Assembly (NCBI RefSeq): GCF_014863585.1
Contig: NZ_CP062253.1
Coordinates: forward strand, 5,785,501 to 5,849,500
DNA from: Pseudomonas gozinkensis
GTDB lineage: Bacteria; Pseudomonadota; Gammaproteobacteria; Pseudomonadales; Pseudomonadaceae
DNA length: 64,000 nucleotides
Direction: 5' to 3'
In this document: positions 54,567 to 64,000 of the stretch, piece after piece
Layout: each line of letters starts with the position of its first letter
Position numbering within the stretch: the stretch's first letter is position 1
The notes under the pieces: model-generated
Told to the model about the DNA's origin: nothing
Database searches by the model: none
The model's input: the letters and a program-made list of their open reading frames with translations, nothing else
Position numbers and translations under genes: made by a program

Positions 54567-54592
54567 GGATGCACCTATTTTCTAGCCCTTAC

Positions 54593-55213
54593 TTACTTGG
54601 AGTAGAGCTCGACAATCAGGCTTTCGTTGATGTCGGCGGACAGATCACTGCGAGCAGGAACGTTCTTGAAAACGCCCGACTTCTTCTCAGCATCTACCTC
54701 TACCCATTCTACGCGACCACGTTGGGCGCACAGCTCGAGAGCTTGGACAATGCGAAGTTGGTTCTTTGCCTTCTCGCGAACAGCAACCACGTCACCAGCA
54801 CGAACCTGGTAGGACGGAACGTTTACGGTCTGACCGTTAACGCTGATCGACTTGTGCGATACCAGCTGACGGGATTCGGCACGAGTCGAACCGAAGCCCA
54901 TACGGTATACAACGTTGTCCAGACGGCATTCGAGCAGTTGCAGCAGGTTTTCACCGGTTGCACCTTTCTTGCCAGCAGCTTGTTTGTAGTAGCCGCTGAA
55001 CTGACGCTCGAGAACGCCGTAGATACGACGGACCTTCTGCTTTTCACGCAGTTGGGTGCCGTAGTCGGACTGGCGACCGCGGCGTTGGCCGTGGATACCA
55101 GGTGCTGCTTCAATGTTGCACTTCGATTCGATCGCGCGCACGCCGCTCTTCAGGAAGAGATCGGTGCCTTCGCGACGAGCGAGTTTGCATTTTGGACCAA
55201 TGTAACGAGCCAT
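54593..55213 (-). CDS. rpsD: 30S ribosomal protein S4
   Basis: This 206-residue primary 16S rRNA-binding protein begins [20 protein letters not shown] and contains the S4 RNA-binding domain ([40 protein letters not shown]). The N-terminal zinc-cysteine cluster of some S4 proteins is absent (single Cys9). In E. coli S4 represses the alpha operon by binding the rpsM leader; the same is likely here. Confidence 0.98.
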   Translation of the reverse strand: MARYIGPKCKLARREGTDLFLKSGVRAIESKCNIEAAPGIHGQRRGRQSDYGTQLREKQKVRRIYGVLERQFSGYYKQAAGKKGATGENLLQLLECRLDNVVYRMGFGSTRAESRQLVSHKSISVNGQTVNVPSYQVRAGDVVAVREKAKNQLRIVQALELCAQRGRVEWVEVDAEKKSGVFKNVPARSDLSADINESLIVELYSK

Positions 55214-55231
55214 TCTTTACAATCTCCTGGA

Positions 55232-55621
55232 TTACACGCGGCGCTTCTTCGGCGGACGGCACCCGTTGTGCGGGATTGGCGTCACGTCGGTGATGCTGGC
55301 GATCTTGTAGCCACAGCCGTTCAAAGCGCGGACTGCGGATTCACGACCTGGACCTGGACCCTTGACGTTCACGTCGAGGTTTTTCAGGCCGTATTCCAGC
55401 GCAGCTTGACCAGCACGCTCAGCAGCTACTTGAGCAGCGAACGGGGTGGACTTGCGGGAACCGCGGAAACCCGAACCACCGGAGGTAGCCCAGGAAAGAG
55501 CGTTACCTTGACGGTCGGTGATGGTCACGATGGTGTTGTTAAAAGAGGCATGGATGTGGGCGATGCCATCAACCACTGTCTTTTTAACTTTTTTACGAGG
55601 ACGAGCAGCAGGTTTTGCCAT
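55232..55621 (-). CDS. rpsK: 30S ribosomal protein S11
   Basis: This 129-residue platform protein of the small subunit contains [40 protein letters not shown] and the C-terminal [20 protein letters not shown]. It lies 18 bases before rpsD in the alpha operon. Confidence 0.98.
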   Translation of the reverse strand: MAKPAARPRKKVKKTVVDGIAHIHASFNNTIVTITDRQGNALSWATSGGSGFRGSRKSTPFAAQVAAERAGQAALEYGLKNLDVNVKGPGPGRESAVRALNGCGYKIASITDVTPIPHNGCRPPKKRRV

Positions 55622-55651
55622 GATTAAATTCCTGTCGATTCGCTGGGGCGA

Positions 55652-56008
55652 TTACTTGCGGATCGGCTTACGCGGACCTTTACGGGTACGCGCGTTGGTC
55701 TTGGTACGCTGACCGCGTACTGGCAGACCACGACGATGACGCAGACCGCGATAGCAACCGAGGTCCATCAAGCGCTTGATTTTCATGTTGATTTCGCGAC
55801 GCAGGTCACCTTCAGTGGTGAACTTCGCCACTTCGCCACGCAGCTGTTCAATCTGCTCGTCGCTCAGATCCTTGATCTTTGCGGCTGGGTTTACCCCAGT
55901 CTCTGCACAGATCTTCTGTGCAGTAGTGCGACCGACACCATAGATGTAGGTCAGCGAGATAACAGTATGCTTGTTATCTGGAATGTTAACGCCTGCAATA
56001 CGGGCCAT
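55652..56008 (-). CDS. rpsM: 30S ribosomal protein S13
   Basis: The 118-residue head protein starts [20 protein letters not shown], has the helix-two-turn-helix [20 protein letters not shown] and a basic tail ([20 protein letters not shown]) that contacts the P-site tRNA. It is the first gene of the alpha operon, after a 130-base gap containing a strong hairpin. Confidence 0.98.
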   Translation of the reverse strand: MARIAGVNIPDNKHTVISLTYIYGVGRTTAQKICAETGVNPAAKIKDLSDEQIEQLRGEVAKFTTEGDLRREINMKIKRLMDLGCYRGLRHRRGLPVRGQRTKTNARTRKGPRKPIRK

Positions 56009-56096
56009 TCAGTGGGACTCCAATTGACAGCTACCTACGCCCCGGAAGCCAAGAAATAGGGCGCGAGATAATATCGCTGTAATAACAAATAATCAA

Positions 56097-56120
56097 CCCG
56101 GTAGCGCACTAGCTACCGGG
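56097..56120. terminator. Hairpin between rpmJ and rpsM
   Basis: CCCGGTAGC (56097-56105) and GCTACCGGG (56112-56120) form a perfect 9-bp stem with a 6-base loop; on the minus strand TTGATTATTTGTTATT follows. It may be an attenuator at the spc/alpha operon boundary or part of the S4-binding leader of rpsM. Confidence 0.6.
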
Positions 56121-56138
56121 CTTGAAGCACAATCACAC

Positions 56139-56255
56139 TCAGCCTTGGCGCTGTTTGTGACGCGGTTCCGCGCTGCAAATTACTCGAACAACACCTTCGC
56201 GGCGAATAATCTTGCAGTTACGGCACAGCTTTTTCACCGATGCACGAACTTTCAT
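56139..56255 (-). CDS. rpmJ: 50S ribosomal protein L36 (zinc form)
   Basis: A 38-residue protein read directly from the sequence: [20 protein letters not shown], followed by [18 protein letters not shown]. The zinc ligands C11, C14, C27 and H33 are present, so this is the C+ zinc-binding form whose zinc-free paralogue is commonly Zur-controlled elsewhere. GGAG (AGGAGTTGGTG before the ATG at 56255) is the ribosome site. It lies between secY and rpsM. Confidence 0.97.
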
Positions 56256-56282
56256 CACCAACTCCTCGAACCTTATGGGTAC

Positions 56283-57611
56283 TCAGCGCAACATGCCGCT
56301 GCCGTAACCCTTCAGGTTGGCTTTCTTCATCAGGGATTCGTACTGGTGCGAAACGAGGTGCGATTGTACTTGGGACATGAAGTCCATCACAACCACGACC
56401 ACGATCAGCAACGAGGTCCCGCCAAGGTAGAACGGAACGTTTGCTGCAACCACCAGGAACTGGGGCAACAAGCACACGGCCGTCATGTAAAGAGCACCGA
56501 ACATGGTCAAGCGAGTCAAAACGCCATCAATATAGCGCGCGGACTGCTCACCTGGACGGATGCCCGGAATAAAGGCACCGGACTTCTTCAGGTTTTCCGC
56601 TACGTCTTTCGGATTGAACATCAACGCCGTATAGAAGAAGCAGAAGAAAATAATCCCTGCACTAAACAGCAGAATATTCAACGGCTGACCAGGAGCGATC
56701 GACTGCGAGATGTCCTGCAACCAGCCCATACCTTCAGACTGACCGAACCAGGCACCCAACGAAGCCGGGAACAGCAAAATGCTGCTCGCGAAAATAGCCG
56801 GAATAACACCGGCCATGTTCACCTTCAGCGGCAAGTGGCTTGTCTGCGCAGCAAAAACCTTGCGGCCCTGCTGACGCTTGGCGTAGTGAACAGCGATACG
56901 ACGCTGACCACGCTCAATGAACACCACGAAACCGATAATCGCTACTGCCAGCAAACCGATGGCAACCAAGGCAAAGATGTTGATATCGCCCTGACGCGCA
57001 GACTCGAAAGACTGCCCGATTGCTCTCGGAAGACCGGCGACGATACCCGAAAAAATCAACATCGAGATACCGTTGCCTACACCACGCTCAGTAATCTGCT
57101 CACCCAGCCACATCATGAACATCGCGCCAGCCACAAACGTGGAAACCGCGACGAAATGGAAGCCAAAGTCACCAGTGAACGCAACGCCCTGCCCCGCCAG
57201 ACCAATGGACATGCCAATGGCCTGAACGAGAGCGAGGACGACGGTGCCGTAGCGGGTGTACTGGCTGATCTTGCGACGGCCAGCTTCACCTTCCTTCTTC
57301 AACTGCTCCAGCTGCGGGCTGACGGCGGTCATCAGCTGCATGATGATCGATGCCGAAATGTACGGCATGATCCCCAGTGCAAAGATGCTCATCCGCTCCA
57401 GCGCGCCGCCGGAAAACATGTTGAACAAGCTAAGAATGGTCCCCTCATTCTGTCGAAACAGGTCTGCGAGTCGGTCCGGGTTGATACCTGGAACCGGGAT
57501 GTGTGCGCCTATTCGGTAGACGATAATCGCCAGGAACAGAAAACGCAGACGAGCCCAAAGTTCAGACATACCGCCTTTGCCGAGCGCAGAGAGAGCACCT
57601 TGCTTAGCCAT
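56283..57611 (-). CDS. secY: Preprotein translocase subunit SecY
   Basis: The 442-residue channel subunit of SecYEG has ten hydrophobic segments, from [20 protein letters not shown] (TM1 and the plug region) through [20 protein letters not shown] and TYRI-type loops to [20 protein letters not shown] and a short cytoplasmic tail ([13 protein letters not shown]). It forms the protein-conducting pore for SecA- and ribosome-driven export. It starts directly at the rplO stop with no gap, so the two are tightly coupled in the spc operon. Confidence 0.98.
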   Translation of the reverse strand: MAKQGALSALGKGGMSELWARLRFLFLAIIVYRIGAHIPVPGINPDRLADLFRQNEGTILSLFNMFSGGALERMSIFALGIMPYISASIIMQLMTAVSPQLEQLKKEGEAGRRKISQYTRYGTVVLALVQAIGMSIGLAGQGVAFTGDFGFHFVAVSTFVAGAMFMMWLGEQITERGVGNGISMLIFSGIVAGLPRAIGQSFESARQGDINIFALVAIGLLAVAIIGFVVFIERGQRRIAVHYAKRQQGRKVFAAQTSHLPLKVNMAGVIPAIFASSILLFPASLGAWFGQSEGMGWLQDISQSIAPGQPLNILLFSAGIIFFCFFYTALMFNPKDVAENLKKSGAFIPGIRPGEQSARYIDGVLTRLTMFGALYMTAVCLLPQFLVVAANVPFYLGGTSLLIVVVVVMDFMSQVQSHLVSHQYESLMKKANLKGYGSGMLR

Positions 57612-58049
57612 TTATTCCTCGAACTTGCCGCCAGCTGCTTCGATAGCCGCACGCGCACCTTTGGTGGCGCCGATTCCCTTGCCGATAGTGACAGCGCGAG
57701 TCACTTCACCGGACAGCATGATTTTCACACGCTGTACGTTGACGTTGATCACGTTGGCATCTTTCAGGGACTGCACGGTGACGATGTCGCCTTCCACTTT
57801 AGCCAGCTCGGACAGACGCACTTCTGCGCGATCCATGGCCTTCAGGGAAACGAAACCGAACTTCGGCAGGCGACGATGCAGCGGCTGTTGACCGCCTTCA
57901 AAGCCTGGAGCAATGGTGCCACCGGAGCGGGAAGTCTGACCTTTGTGACCACGGCCACCAGTCTTACCCAAACCACTACCGATACCACGGCCCGGACGAT
58001 GCTTTTCGCGACGGGAACCCGGCGCTGGACTCAGATCATTGAGTTTCAT
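57612..58049 (-). CDS. rplO: 50S ribosomal protein L15
   Basis: The 145-residue late-assembly protein has the Gly/Arg-rich extension [20 protein letters not shown] and the globular end [20 protein letters not shown]. It lies between rpmD (3-base gap) and secY. Confidence 0.98.
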   Translation of the reverse strand: MKLNDLSPAPGSRREKHRPGRGIGSGLGKTGGRGHKGQTSRSGGTIAPGFEGGQQPLHRRLPKFGFVSLKAMDRAEVRLSELAKVEGDIVTVQSLKDANVINVNVQRVKIMLSGEVTRAVTIGKGIGATKGARAAIEAAGGKFEE

Positions 58050-58052
58050 CGA

Positions 58053-58229
58053 TTAACCCTCGACACGCAGCATGTAGTAAGCCTTGTTGATCATCCCGCG
58101 ATTCTCGGGAGTATCCTGGACTTCTACAGTGTGACCGATGCGACGCAGACCCAGACCCTTAACGCACAGTTTGTGGTTAGGGATGCGGCCGGTCATGCTT
58201 TTGATCAGCGTAACTTTAACGGTAGCCAT
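58053..58229 (-). CDS. rpmD: 50S ribosomal protein L30
   Basis: A 58-residue protein read directly: [20 protein letters not shown], then [20 protein letters not shown], ending in [11 protein letters not shown]. The ATG at 58229 follows the rpsE stop by two bases, and the TAA lies at 58053-58055. It is too short for many ORF callers but is fully typical of bacterial L30. Confidence 0.97.
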
Positions 58230-58231
58230 GA

Positions 58232-58732
58232 TTACTTGATCCCCTCAACAGGCAGGCCACGCTTGGCAGCGATGGACTCAGGAGACTGCATAGCCTTCAG
58301 ACCCTTGAAAGTGGCGTGAACCACGTTTACAGGGTTAGTCGAGCCGTAGCACTTGGCCAGAACGTTCTGAACGCCAGCAACTTCGAGGACAGCACGCATA
58401 GCGCCGCCAGCGATGATACCGGTACCTTCAGAAGCAGGCTGCATGTACACCTTCGAAGCGCCGTGGGCGGACTTCATTGCGTACTGCAGAGTGGTGCCGT
58501 TCAGATCAACCTGGATCATGTTGCGGCGAGCAGCTTCCATTGCCTTCTGGATCGCAGCAGGCACTTCACGCGACTTGCCACGGCCGAAGCCAACACGCCC
58601 TTTACCATCACCAACCACGGTCAACGCGGTGAAAGTGAAGATACGGCCGCCTTTAACGGTTTTGGCTACGCGGTTAACTTGAACCAGCTTCTCGATGTAG
58701 CCTTCGTCGCGCTTTTGGTCGTTATTTGACAT
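58232..58732 (-). CDS. rpsE: 30S ribosomal protein S5
   Basis: The 166-residue fidelity and mRNA-helicase protein contains the dsRBD-like [20 protein letters not shown] and [20 protein letters not shown], and the C-terminal [20 protein letters not shown]. It lies between rplR and rpmD in the spc operon. Confidence 0.98.
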
Positions 58733-58735
58733 AAC

Positions 58736-59086
58736 TTAGAACTCCAGCCCAGCTTCACGAGCAGCATCAGCCAGCGCTTTAACGCGGCCGTGGTACTTGA
58801 AGCCAGAGCGGTCGAAAGCCACCTGCGAGACGCCAGCGGCCTTAGCACGCGTAGCGACCAGCTGGCCAACCTTAGTGGCCGCGTCGATGTTGCCAGTGGC
58901 GCCATCACGCAGTTCTTTATCCAAAGTCGAGGCGCTTGCCAGGACTTTGTTGCCGTCGGCCGAAATGACCTGGGCGTAGATGTGCTGCGAAGAGCGGAAC
59001 ACGCAGAGACGCACGACTTCGAGTTCGTGCATTTTCAGGCGTGCTTTGCGAGCGCGACGCAGTCGAGTAACTTTTTTGTCGGTCAT
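58736..59086 (-). CDS. rplR: 50S ribosomal protein L18
   Basis: The 116-residue 5S rRNA-binding protein shows [40 protein letters not shown] and the terminal [18 protein letters not shown]. It lies between rplF and rpsE. Confidence 0.98.
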   Translation of the reverse strand: MTDKKVTRLRRARKARLKMHELEVVRLCVFRSSQHIYAQVISADGNKVLASASTLDKELRDGATGNIDAATKVGQLVATRAKAAGVSQVAFDRSGFKYHGRVKALADAAREAGLEF

Positions 59087-59096
59087 TTGCTATGCC

Positions 59097-59630
59097 CTAC
59101 TTCTTCTTGGCTTCTTTACGACGGACGACTTCGTCCGCGTAGCGCACACCTTTGCCTTTGTACGGCTCTGGTGGACGGAAGTCGCGGATCTCGGCGGCCA
59201 CTTGACCTACCAGCTGCTTATCGATGCCCTTGATCAGGATATCGGTCTGGCTAGGAGTCTCAGCGGTGATGCCTTCCGGCAGTTCGTAATCCACTGGGTG
59301 CGAGAAGCCAAGAGCCAGGTTCAGCACCTGACCTTTTGCTTGCGCTTTGTAACCAACACCGACCAGCTGGAGCTTGCGCTCGAAGCCTTGGCTTACGCCC
59401 TGGACCATGTTGTTTACCAACGCACGAGTGGTACCGGCCATTGCGCGAGTCTGTTGATCGCCATTGCGAGCAGCAAAACGCAGCTCACCGGCTTCTTCAA
59501 CGACCTCAACGGACGAATGGACGTTCAGTTCAAGAGTACCCTTGGCACCCTTCACCGAAAGCTGTTGGCCTGCGAATTTTACTTCGACACCGGCTGGCAG
59601 CTTAACGGGGTTCTTAGCGACGCGAGACAT
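59097..59630 (-). CDS. rplF: 50S ribosomal protein L6
   Basis: The 177-residue protein consists of two similar domains ([40 protein letters not shown]) and ends in [20 protein letters not shown], the basic tail near the factor-binding site. I chose the ATG at 59630 for the canonical MSRVAKNP start. Confidence 0.98.
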   Translation of the reverse strand: MSRVAKNPVKLPAGVEVKFAGQQLSVKGAKGTLELNVHSSVEVVEEAGELRFAARNGDQQTRAMAGTTRALVNNMVQGVSQGFERKLQLVGVGYKAQAKGQVLNLALGFSHPVDYELPEGITAETPSQTDILIKGIDKQLVGQVAAEIRDFRPPEPYKGKGVRYADEVVRRKEAKKK

Positions 59631-59641
59631 GCTTATCCCCC

Positions 59642-60034
59642 TTAGAACACAGTGCAAAGAACTTCGCCGCCGACACCGGCAGCGCGCGCAGCACGATCAG
59701 TCATCACACCTTTGTTGGTGGAGACGATAGACACACCGAGACCGCCACGTACTTTTGGCAGTTCTTCGACGGACTTGTACTGACGCAGGCCTGGACGGCT
59801 AACGCGCTTCACTTCCTCGATGACCGGACGGCCTTCGAAGTATTTCAGCTCGATGGACAGCAGTGGTTTGGTTTCGCTGCTGATCTGATAACCCGCGATG
59901 TAACCTTCGTCCTTCAGGACTTTTGCTACAGCCACCTTCAACGTGGAAGACGGCATGCTTACGACGGACTTTTCAGCCATCTGGGCATTACGGATTCGAG
60001 TTAGCATGTCCGCTAACGGGTCCTGCATACTCAT
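59642..60034 (-). CDS. rpsH: 30S ribosomal protein S8
   Basis: This 130-residue primary 16S rRNA-binding protein shows [20 protein letters not shown] and [20 protein letters not shown] with the C-terminal GGEVLCTVF. In E. coli S8 represses the spc operon through its mRNA. It is separated from rpsN by an unusually long 209-base gap. Confidence 0.98.
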   Translation of the reverse strand: MSMQDPLADMLTRIRNAQMAEKSVVSMPSSTLKVAVAKVLKDEGYIAGYQISSETKPLLSIELKYFEGRPVIEEVKRVSRPGLRQYKSVEELPKVRGGLGVSIVSTNKGVMTDRAARAAGVGGEVLCTVF

Positions 60035-60154
60035 GGGCTAGACGCTCCTAATACAGAAAAATTAGCCTTGCGGCTACTACTTGTCGCCGAGAAATTCCGG
60101 GCGTAAAAAACACGGGCTCAGGCGAGCCGGTCATTCTAGACACACCCCAGAAAT

Positions 60155-60182
60155 GAATCAAGCCCCAAAAGGGGCTTGATTC
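60155..60182. other. Strong hairpin in the rpsN-rpsH gap
   Basis: GAATCAAGCCCC (60155-60166) and GGGGCTTGATTC (60171-60182) form a perfect 12-bp stem around AAAA inside an otherwise non-coding 209-base stretch (60035-60243) of the spc operon. No U-run follows on the minus strand, so it is more likely an RNA-stability or processing element than a terminator. Confidence 0.7.
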
Positions 60183-60243
60183 AAGTTCAAGGCCACCGAT
60201 GGTCAGGTTCTTGCGACCCCGACCATCAAGGCTTTGACAGCAA

Positions 60244-60549
60244 TTACCAGCTGGCTTTAACCAGACCTGGAACGTCACCACGCATTGCCGCTTCACGCAG
60301 TTTGTTACGGCCCAGGCCGAACTTGCGGTAAACGCCGTGCGGACGACCGGTCAGGCGGCAACGGTTACGCATGCGCGAAGCGCTTGCGTCACGCGGCTGC
60401 TTCTGCAGAGCTACGGTAGCTTCCCAACGCGCTTCTGGACTTGCGTTCAGATCGACGATGATAGCTTTCAGCGCTGCACGCTTGACGGCGTACTTGGCAA
60501 CGGTGAGCTGACGCTTCAGCTCACGGTTTTTCATGCTCTTCTTGGCCAT
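60244..60549 (-). CDS. rpsN: 30S ribosomal protein S14 (long, zinc-free form)
   Basis: A 101-residue protein beginning [20 protein letters not shown] and ending [20 protein letters not shown] with [10 protein letters not shown]. It has the longer C-minus form without the CxxC...CxxC zinc knuckle. The ATG at 60549 gives the family length; the longer frame reads into rplE. Confidence 0.98.
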   Translation of the reverse strand: MAKKSMKNRELKRQLTVAKYAVKRAALKAIIVDLNASPEARWEATVALQKQPRDASASRMRNRCRLTGRPHGVYRKFGLGRNKLREAAMRGDVPGLVKASW

Positions 60550-60562
60550 TTTCCTACTCCAA

Positions 60563-61102
60563 TCAGTTGCGGAACGGGAATTTGAAAGCACGCAGCAGAG
60601 CGCGGCCTTCATCATCGTTCTTGGCAGTGGTGGTCAGGGTAATGTCCAGACCGCGGAGAGCATCGATCTTGTCGTAGTCGATTTCCGGGAAGATGATCTG
60701 CTCTTTCACGCCCATGCTGTAGTTGCCACGACCATCGAAGGACTTGGCATTCAGGCCGCGGAAGTCGCGAACCCGAGGCAGGGAGATCGACAGCAGACGA
60801 TCCAGGAACTCGTACATACGCTCACGGCGCAGGGTCACTTTGACGCCGATCGGCCAACCTTCACGGACTTTAAAGCCAGCGATGGATTTGCGAGCGTAGG
60901 TCACAACGACTTTCTGGCCGGTGATCTTTTCCAGGTCAGCAACAGCGTGCTCGATGACTTTTTTGTCGCCGATCGCTTCGCCCAGACCCATGTTCAGGGT
61001 GATTTTGGTAACGCGCGGAACTTCCATCACGTTCGAAAGCTTAAGTTCTTCCTTAAGTTTCGGAGCGATTTCCTTCCGGTAAATCTCTTTTAGTCGTGCC
61101 AT
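60563..61102 (-). CDS. rplE: 50S ribosomal protein L5
   Basis: The 179-residue 5S rRNA-binding protein contains [40 protein letters not shown] and [20 protein letters not shown]. It lies between rplX and rpsN in the spc operon. Confidence 0.98.
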   Translation of the reverse strand: MARLKEIYRKEIAPKLKEELKLSNVMEVPRVTKITLNMGLGEAIGDKKVIEHAVADLEKITGQKVVVTYARKSIAGFKVREGWPIGVKVTLRRERMYEFLDRLLSISLPRVRDFRGLNAKSFDGRGNYSMGVKEQIIFPEIDYDKIDALRGLDITLTTTAKNDDEGRALLRAFKFPFRN

Positions 61103-61122
61103 GGTCTTCTACCTAGCAGTGT

Positions 61123-61437
61123 TCAAGCATCAACCGCTTTTTGGGTCGACTTGAAGACACGAATTTTCTTACCGTCTTCTACTTTGAAACCAACGCGGTC
61201 AGCCTTGTTGGTTTCGCCGTTGAAGATGGCGACGTTGGAAGCGTGCAATGGCGCTTCTTTCTCGACGATACCGCCCTGTACGCCCGACATCGGGTTAGGC
61301 TTGGTATGACGCTTGACCAGGTTCAGACCACCAACAACCAGACGGTTGTCAGCAAGAACCTTCAGCACCTTACCGCGCTTACCTTTGTCTTTGCCGGCGA
61401 TCACGATGATCTCGTCGTCACGACGAATCTTTTGCAT
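61123..61437 (-). CDS. rplX: 50S ribosomal protein L24
   Basis: The 104-residue assembly initiator protein has the KOW motif region [20 protein letters not shown] and [20 protein letters not shown]. It follows rplN by 11 bases. Confidence 0.98.
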   Translation of the reverse strand: MQKIRRDDEIIVIAGKDKGKRGKVLKVLADNRLVVGGLNLVKRHTKPNPMSGVQGGIVEKEAPLHASNVAIFNGETNKADRVGFKVEDGKKIRVFKSTQKAVDA

Positions 61438-61448
61438 GTCGGATCTCC

Positions 61449-61817
61449 TTACAGCACTTCTGGGGCGAGCGAGACGATCTTCATGAACTTCTCAGTACGA
61501 AGTTCACGGGTCACTGGCCCAAAGATACGGGTGCCGATCGGCTCTTGCTTGTTGTTCAGAAGAACAGCAGCGTTGCCATCAAAGCGGATAATGGAGCCAT
61601 CAGCACGACGTACGCCGTGACGAGTGCGGACTACAACTGCAGTCATCACTTGGCCTTTTTTCACCTTACCGCGAGGAATTGCTTCCTTCACGGTAACTTT
61701 GATGATGTCACCGATACCAGCGTAACGACGATGGGAGCCACCCAGCACCTTGATGCACATAACGCGGCGAGCGCCGCTGTTATCGGCCACATCGAGCATG
61801 GATTGAGTCTGAATCAT
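61449..61817 (-). CDS. rplN: 50S ribosomal protein L14
   Basis: The 122-residue protein begins [20 protein letters not shown] and contains [20 protein letters not shown] and the terminal [19 protein letters not shown] end ([16 protein letters not shown]). It is the first gene of the spc operon proper, 23 bases after rpsQ. Confidence 0.98.
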   Translation of the reverse strand: MIQTQSMLDVADNSGARRVMCIKVLGGSHRRYAGIGDIIKVTVKEAIPRGKVKKGQVMTAVVVRTRHGVRRADGSIIRFDGNAAVLLNNKQEPIGTRIFGPVTRELRTEKFMKIVSLAPEVL

Positions 61818-61840
61818 ATAATTTCTCCGACCCCTAGCCC

Positions 61841-62107
61841 TTAGACTTCCACAGCGCGTTCGAGAACATCAACCAGCGCCCAAGACTTGGTCTTGGCCAT
61901 CGGACGAGTTTCACGAATAGTGACTTTGTCGCCGATGTGGCACTGATTGGTTTCGTCGTGCGCGTGCAGCTTAGTCGAACGCTTAACGTATTTACCGTAG
62001 ATCGGGTGCTTAACGCGACGCTCGATCAGAACGGTGATGGTTTTGTCCATCTTGTCGCTGACAACACGGCCAGTCAGCGTACGGACAGTTTTTTCGGCTT
62101 CAGCCAT
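61841..62107 (-). CDS. rpsQ: 30S ribosomal protein S17
   Basis: The 88-residue OB-fold protein shows [20 protein letters not shown] and [20 protein letters not shown]. The ATG at 62107 follows the rpmC stop by two bases; a start two codons earlier would overlap rpmC. It is the last gene of the S10 operon. Confidence 0.98.
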   Translation of the reverse strand: MAEAEKTVRTLTGRVVSDKMDKTITVLIERRVKHPIYGKYVKRSTKLHAHDETNQCHIGDKVTIRETRPMAKTKSWALVDVLERAVEV

Positions 62108-62109
62108 GA

Positions 62110-62301
62110 TCACTTACCTGCCTGCTGGTTGAGCACAGTCTTCACGCGAGCGATGTCACGCTTAACTTGCGAGAGCAGATGAGACTGCCCCAACTGGCCA
62201 GTTGCTTTCTGCATGCGCAGATTGAACTGGTCGCGCAGCAAGCCGAGCAGTTGCTCGTTCAGCTGCTGTGCGGATTTTTCACGAAGTTCATTCGCTTTCA
62301 T
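62110..62301 (-). CDS. rpmC: 50S ribosomal protein L29
   Basis: A 63-residue helical hairpin protein at the tunnel exit ([40 protein letters not shown]). The ATG at 62301 overlaps the rplP stop by one base (TGATG); a GTG one codon earlier is less likely. Confidence 0.97.
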
Positions 62302-62714
62302 CACATCACCGTCCGTTTAACAAAGGAGGTGGCGAGCGGCAGCTTTGCAGCAGCCAGGGCGAAAGCCTCACGCGCCAGCTCTTCAGAAACACCCTCGATT
62401 TCATACAGGACTTTGCCTGGCTGAATCTGGGCAACCCAGTACTCCACGTTACCCTTACCTTTACCCATACGAACCTCGAGAGGCTTCTTGGAGATCGGCT
62501 TGTCCGGGAATACACGGATCCAGATCTTGCCGCCACGTTTTACGTGACGGGTCAGAGCACGACGCGCTGACTCGATCTGACGAGCGGTGAGACGACCACG
62601 AGCTACAGACTTCAGCGCGAACTCGCCGAAGCTGACTTTGCTACCGCGCAGTGCCAGACCACGGTTGTGGCCGGTCATCTGCTTGCGGAACTTCGTACGC
62701 TTAGGTTGCAACAT
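62301..62714 (-). CDS. rplP: 50S ribosomal protein L16
   Basis: The 137-residue protein near the A-site tRNA contains [40 protein letters not shown] and [20 protein letters not shown]. Overlaps rpmC by one base. Confidence 0.98.
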
Positions 62715-62726
62715 TTGGCGTACCCC

Positions 62727-63413
62727 TTACTTAGCAGCTTTTTTACGAGGCGCTGGTGCTTGTGGTTTCAGCTCTTCTTGGCGACCACCAATTACTTCGC
62801 CTTTGAAGATCCAAACCTTTACACCGATCACACCGTAAGTGGTGTGAGCTTCGTAGTTGGCATAGTCGATGTCGGCACGCAGGGTGTGCAGTGGCACACG
62901 ACCTTCGCGATACCATTCAGTACGTGCGATTTCAGCACCGCCGAGACGACCGCTCACTTGGATTTTGATGCCTTTGGCACCAATGCGCATGGCGTTCTGT
63001 ACAGCGCGCTTCATGGCGCGACGGAACATTACACGACGCTCCAGCTGCTGAGCTACGCTCTGCGCAACCAGCATACCGTCGAGCTCCGGCTTGCGGATCT
63101 CTTCGATATTGATGTGCACAGGCACACCCATTTGCTTGGTCAGGTCCTGACGCAGTTTCTCAACATCTTCACCTTTCTTCCCGATAACGATACCTGGACG
63201 AGCGGTGTGGATGGTGATGCGTGCAGTTTGGGCCGGACGATGGATATCGATACGGCTTACGGACGCGCTTTTTAGTTTGTCTTGGAGGTATTCACGCACC
63301 TTCAGATCAGCGAACAAGTAGTCCGCATAAGTCCGACCGTCTGCGTACCAGACGGAGGTGTGCTCCTTGACGATTCCCAGGCGAATGCCAATGGGATGTA
63401 CTTTCTGACCCAT
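62727..63413 (-). CDS. rpsC: 30S ribosomal protein S3
   Basis: The 228-residue mRNA-entry protein starts [20 protein letters not shown], has a KH domain ([20 protein letters not shown]) and a C-terminal basic tail ([12 protein letters not shown]). The ATG at 63413 gives the canonical start; the longer frame overlaps rplV. Confidence 0.98.
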
Positions 63414-63426
63414 CTCTTCGACTCCG

Positions 63427-63759
63427 TTACTTGTCAGCAACCTTGACAGTGATATGGCAAGACCGCTTGACGATGCGATCAGCACGGCCTTTGGCACGTG
63501 GCATGATGCGCTTCAGCGAACGCCCTTCGTTGACGAAAACGGTGCTGACCTTCAGGTCATCAACGTCTGCGCCTTCGTTATGCTCGGCGTTGGCTACGGC
63601 CGACTCCAGCACTTTTTTCATGATCTCGGCGGCTTTCTTACTGCTGAAAGCCAACAGGTTGAGCGCTTCGCCCACCTTCTTCCCGCGGATCTGGTCGGCG
63701 ACCAAGCGGGCTTTCTGGGCGGAGATTCGAGCGCCCGACAACTTAGCGGCTACTTCCAT
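63427..63759 (-). CDS. rplV: 50S ribosomal protein L22
   Basis: The 110-residue protein lines the exit tunnel with its beta-hairpin ([20 protein letters not shown]). The N-terminal [20 protein letters not shown] is typical. Lies between rpsS and rpsC in the S10 operon. Confidence 0.98.
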
Positions 63760-63770
63760 TTCCTTACCCC

Positions 63771-64000
63771 TTAACGCTTGGCTTTCTTGTCTGCCACGTG
63801 CCCGCGATAGTTGCGGGTACCGGCGAACTCGCCCAGTTTGTGGCCGACCATGTCTTCGTTAACGAGAACTGGGACGTGCTGACGACCGTTGTGTACTGCG
63901 ATGGTCAGACCGACCATTTGTGGCAGGATCATCGAACGACGCGACCAAGTCTTAATTGGTTTGCGATCGTTCTTTTCCGCCGCCACTTCGATCTTCTTCA
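63771..64000 (-). CDS. rpsS: 30S ribosomal protein S19 (5' end outside window)
   Basis: The frame stays open to the window end; about 76 of the usual 91 residues are present, ending [29 protein letters not shown] and [20 protein letters not shown] identify S19, a head protein beside S13. An internal ATG at 63986 is not the real start, because the upstream codons (LKKIEVAAE) match the family. Confidence 0.97.

Noticed and set aside
56145..58319. A 724-codon open frame on the plus strand
   Set aside because: It runs antisense to rpmJ, secY, rplO, rpmD and part of rpsE; its translation is rich in Arg/Gln/His with no recognisable domain and reflects codon bias of the real genes.
60048..60296. 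82-codon frame in the rpsN-rpsH gap
   Set aside because: It overlaps rpsN out of frame, has no ribosome site and resembles no protein; the gap is better explained as a structured spacer.
1..64000. CRISPR arrays, tRNA or rRNA genes, insertion sequences, prophage genes
   Set aside because: No regularly spaced repeats, cloverleaf-like sequences, transposases or phage structural genes were recognised; the only repeats are REP/BIME elements and the nested palindrome at 26,613.

Overview
This window looks like chromosomal DNA of a fluorescent Pseudomonas, most likely the P. fluorescens group. The evidence is high GC, the gene order, and many short REP/BIME palindromes of the CTGTGGGAGCGGGCTTGC type between genes. 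Most of it is conserved core genome. Functions come from reading the translated proteins and remembered family features; no database search was run.

Region 1 (1-11,014): the 3' end of dxs, then a cobalamin-type TonB receptor facing a leftward riboflavin/isoprenoid-neighbourhood cluster. In transcription order this is nrdR, ribD, ribE, ribBA, ribH, nusB, thiL, pgpA, a periplasmic binding protein, ribA, a small membrane protein and btuF. Many of these genes overlap by 1-4 bases.

Region 2 (11,143-17,905): rightward genes for a YbaY lipoprotein, a methyltransferase and a thioredoxin-TPR chaperone. They are followed by a four-gene operon (His-rich periplasmic protein, ABC ATPase, permease, DUF3299 protein) behind a Zur-like box, then oprG behind an ANR-like box.

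Region 3 (17,921-34,149): two sugar-nucleotide/epimerase-like genes, a large Lhr-family helicase, an MscS-type channel, an MFS carrier, a DUF72 gene, the ybhP-clsB-ybhN phospholipid module, an alpha/beta hydrolase and a DUF3182 gene.

Region 4 (34,323-39,390): the accessory-looking part. It has visibly lower GC and holds a 1130-residue STAND-type NTPase with a probable N-terminal PD-(D/E)xK nuclease (Avs-like defence architecture), followed on the same strand by a 520-residue lipoprotein of unknown function. This is the best candidate for an undescribed system.

Region 5 (39,459-45,782): a GlxA-type AraC regulator divergent from a cysteine hydrolase, then the six-gene yjfI-J-K-L-M-C set (PspA/IM30, DUF2491, DUF350, DUF1190, glutathionylspermidine-synthase-like). 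Here YjfI carries an extra N-terminal, probably DNA-binding, segment, and two mutually inverted 16-bp palindromic sites flank a likely promoter.

Region 6 (45,807-52,897): ssb and an MFS gene divergent from uvrA, then a haem-ligand-less bacterioferritin-like ferritin and the catalase katA.

Region 7 (53,096-64,000): the leftward ribosomal alpha, spc and distal S10 operons, from rpsS (cut by the window end) to rplQ, including secY and rpoA. I saw no tRNA, rRNA, insertion sequence, prophage or CRISPR array.
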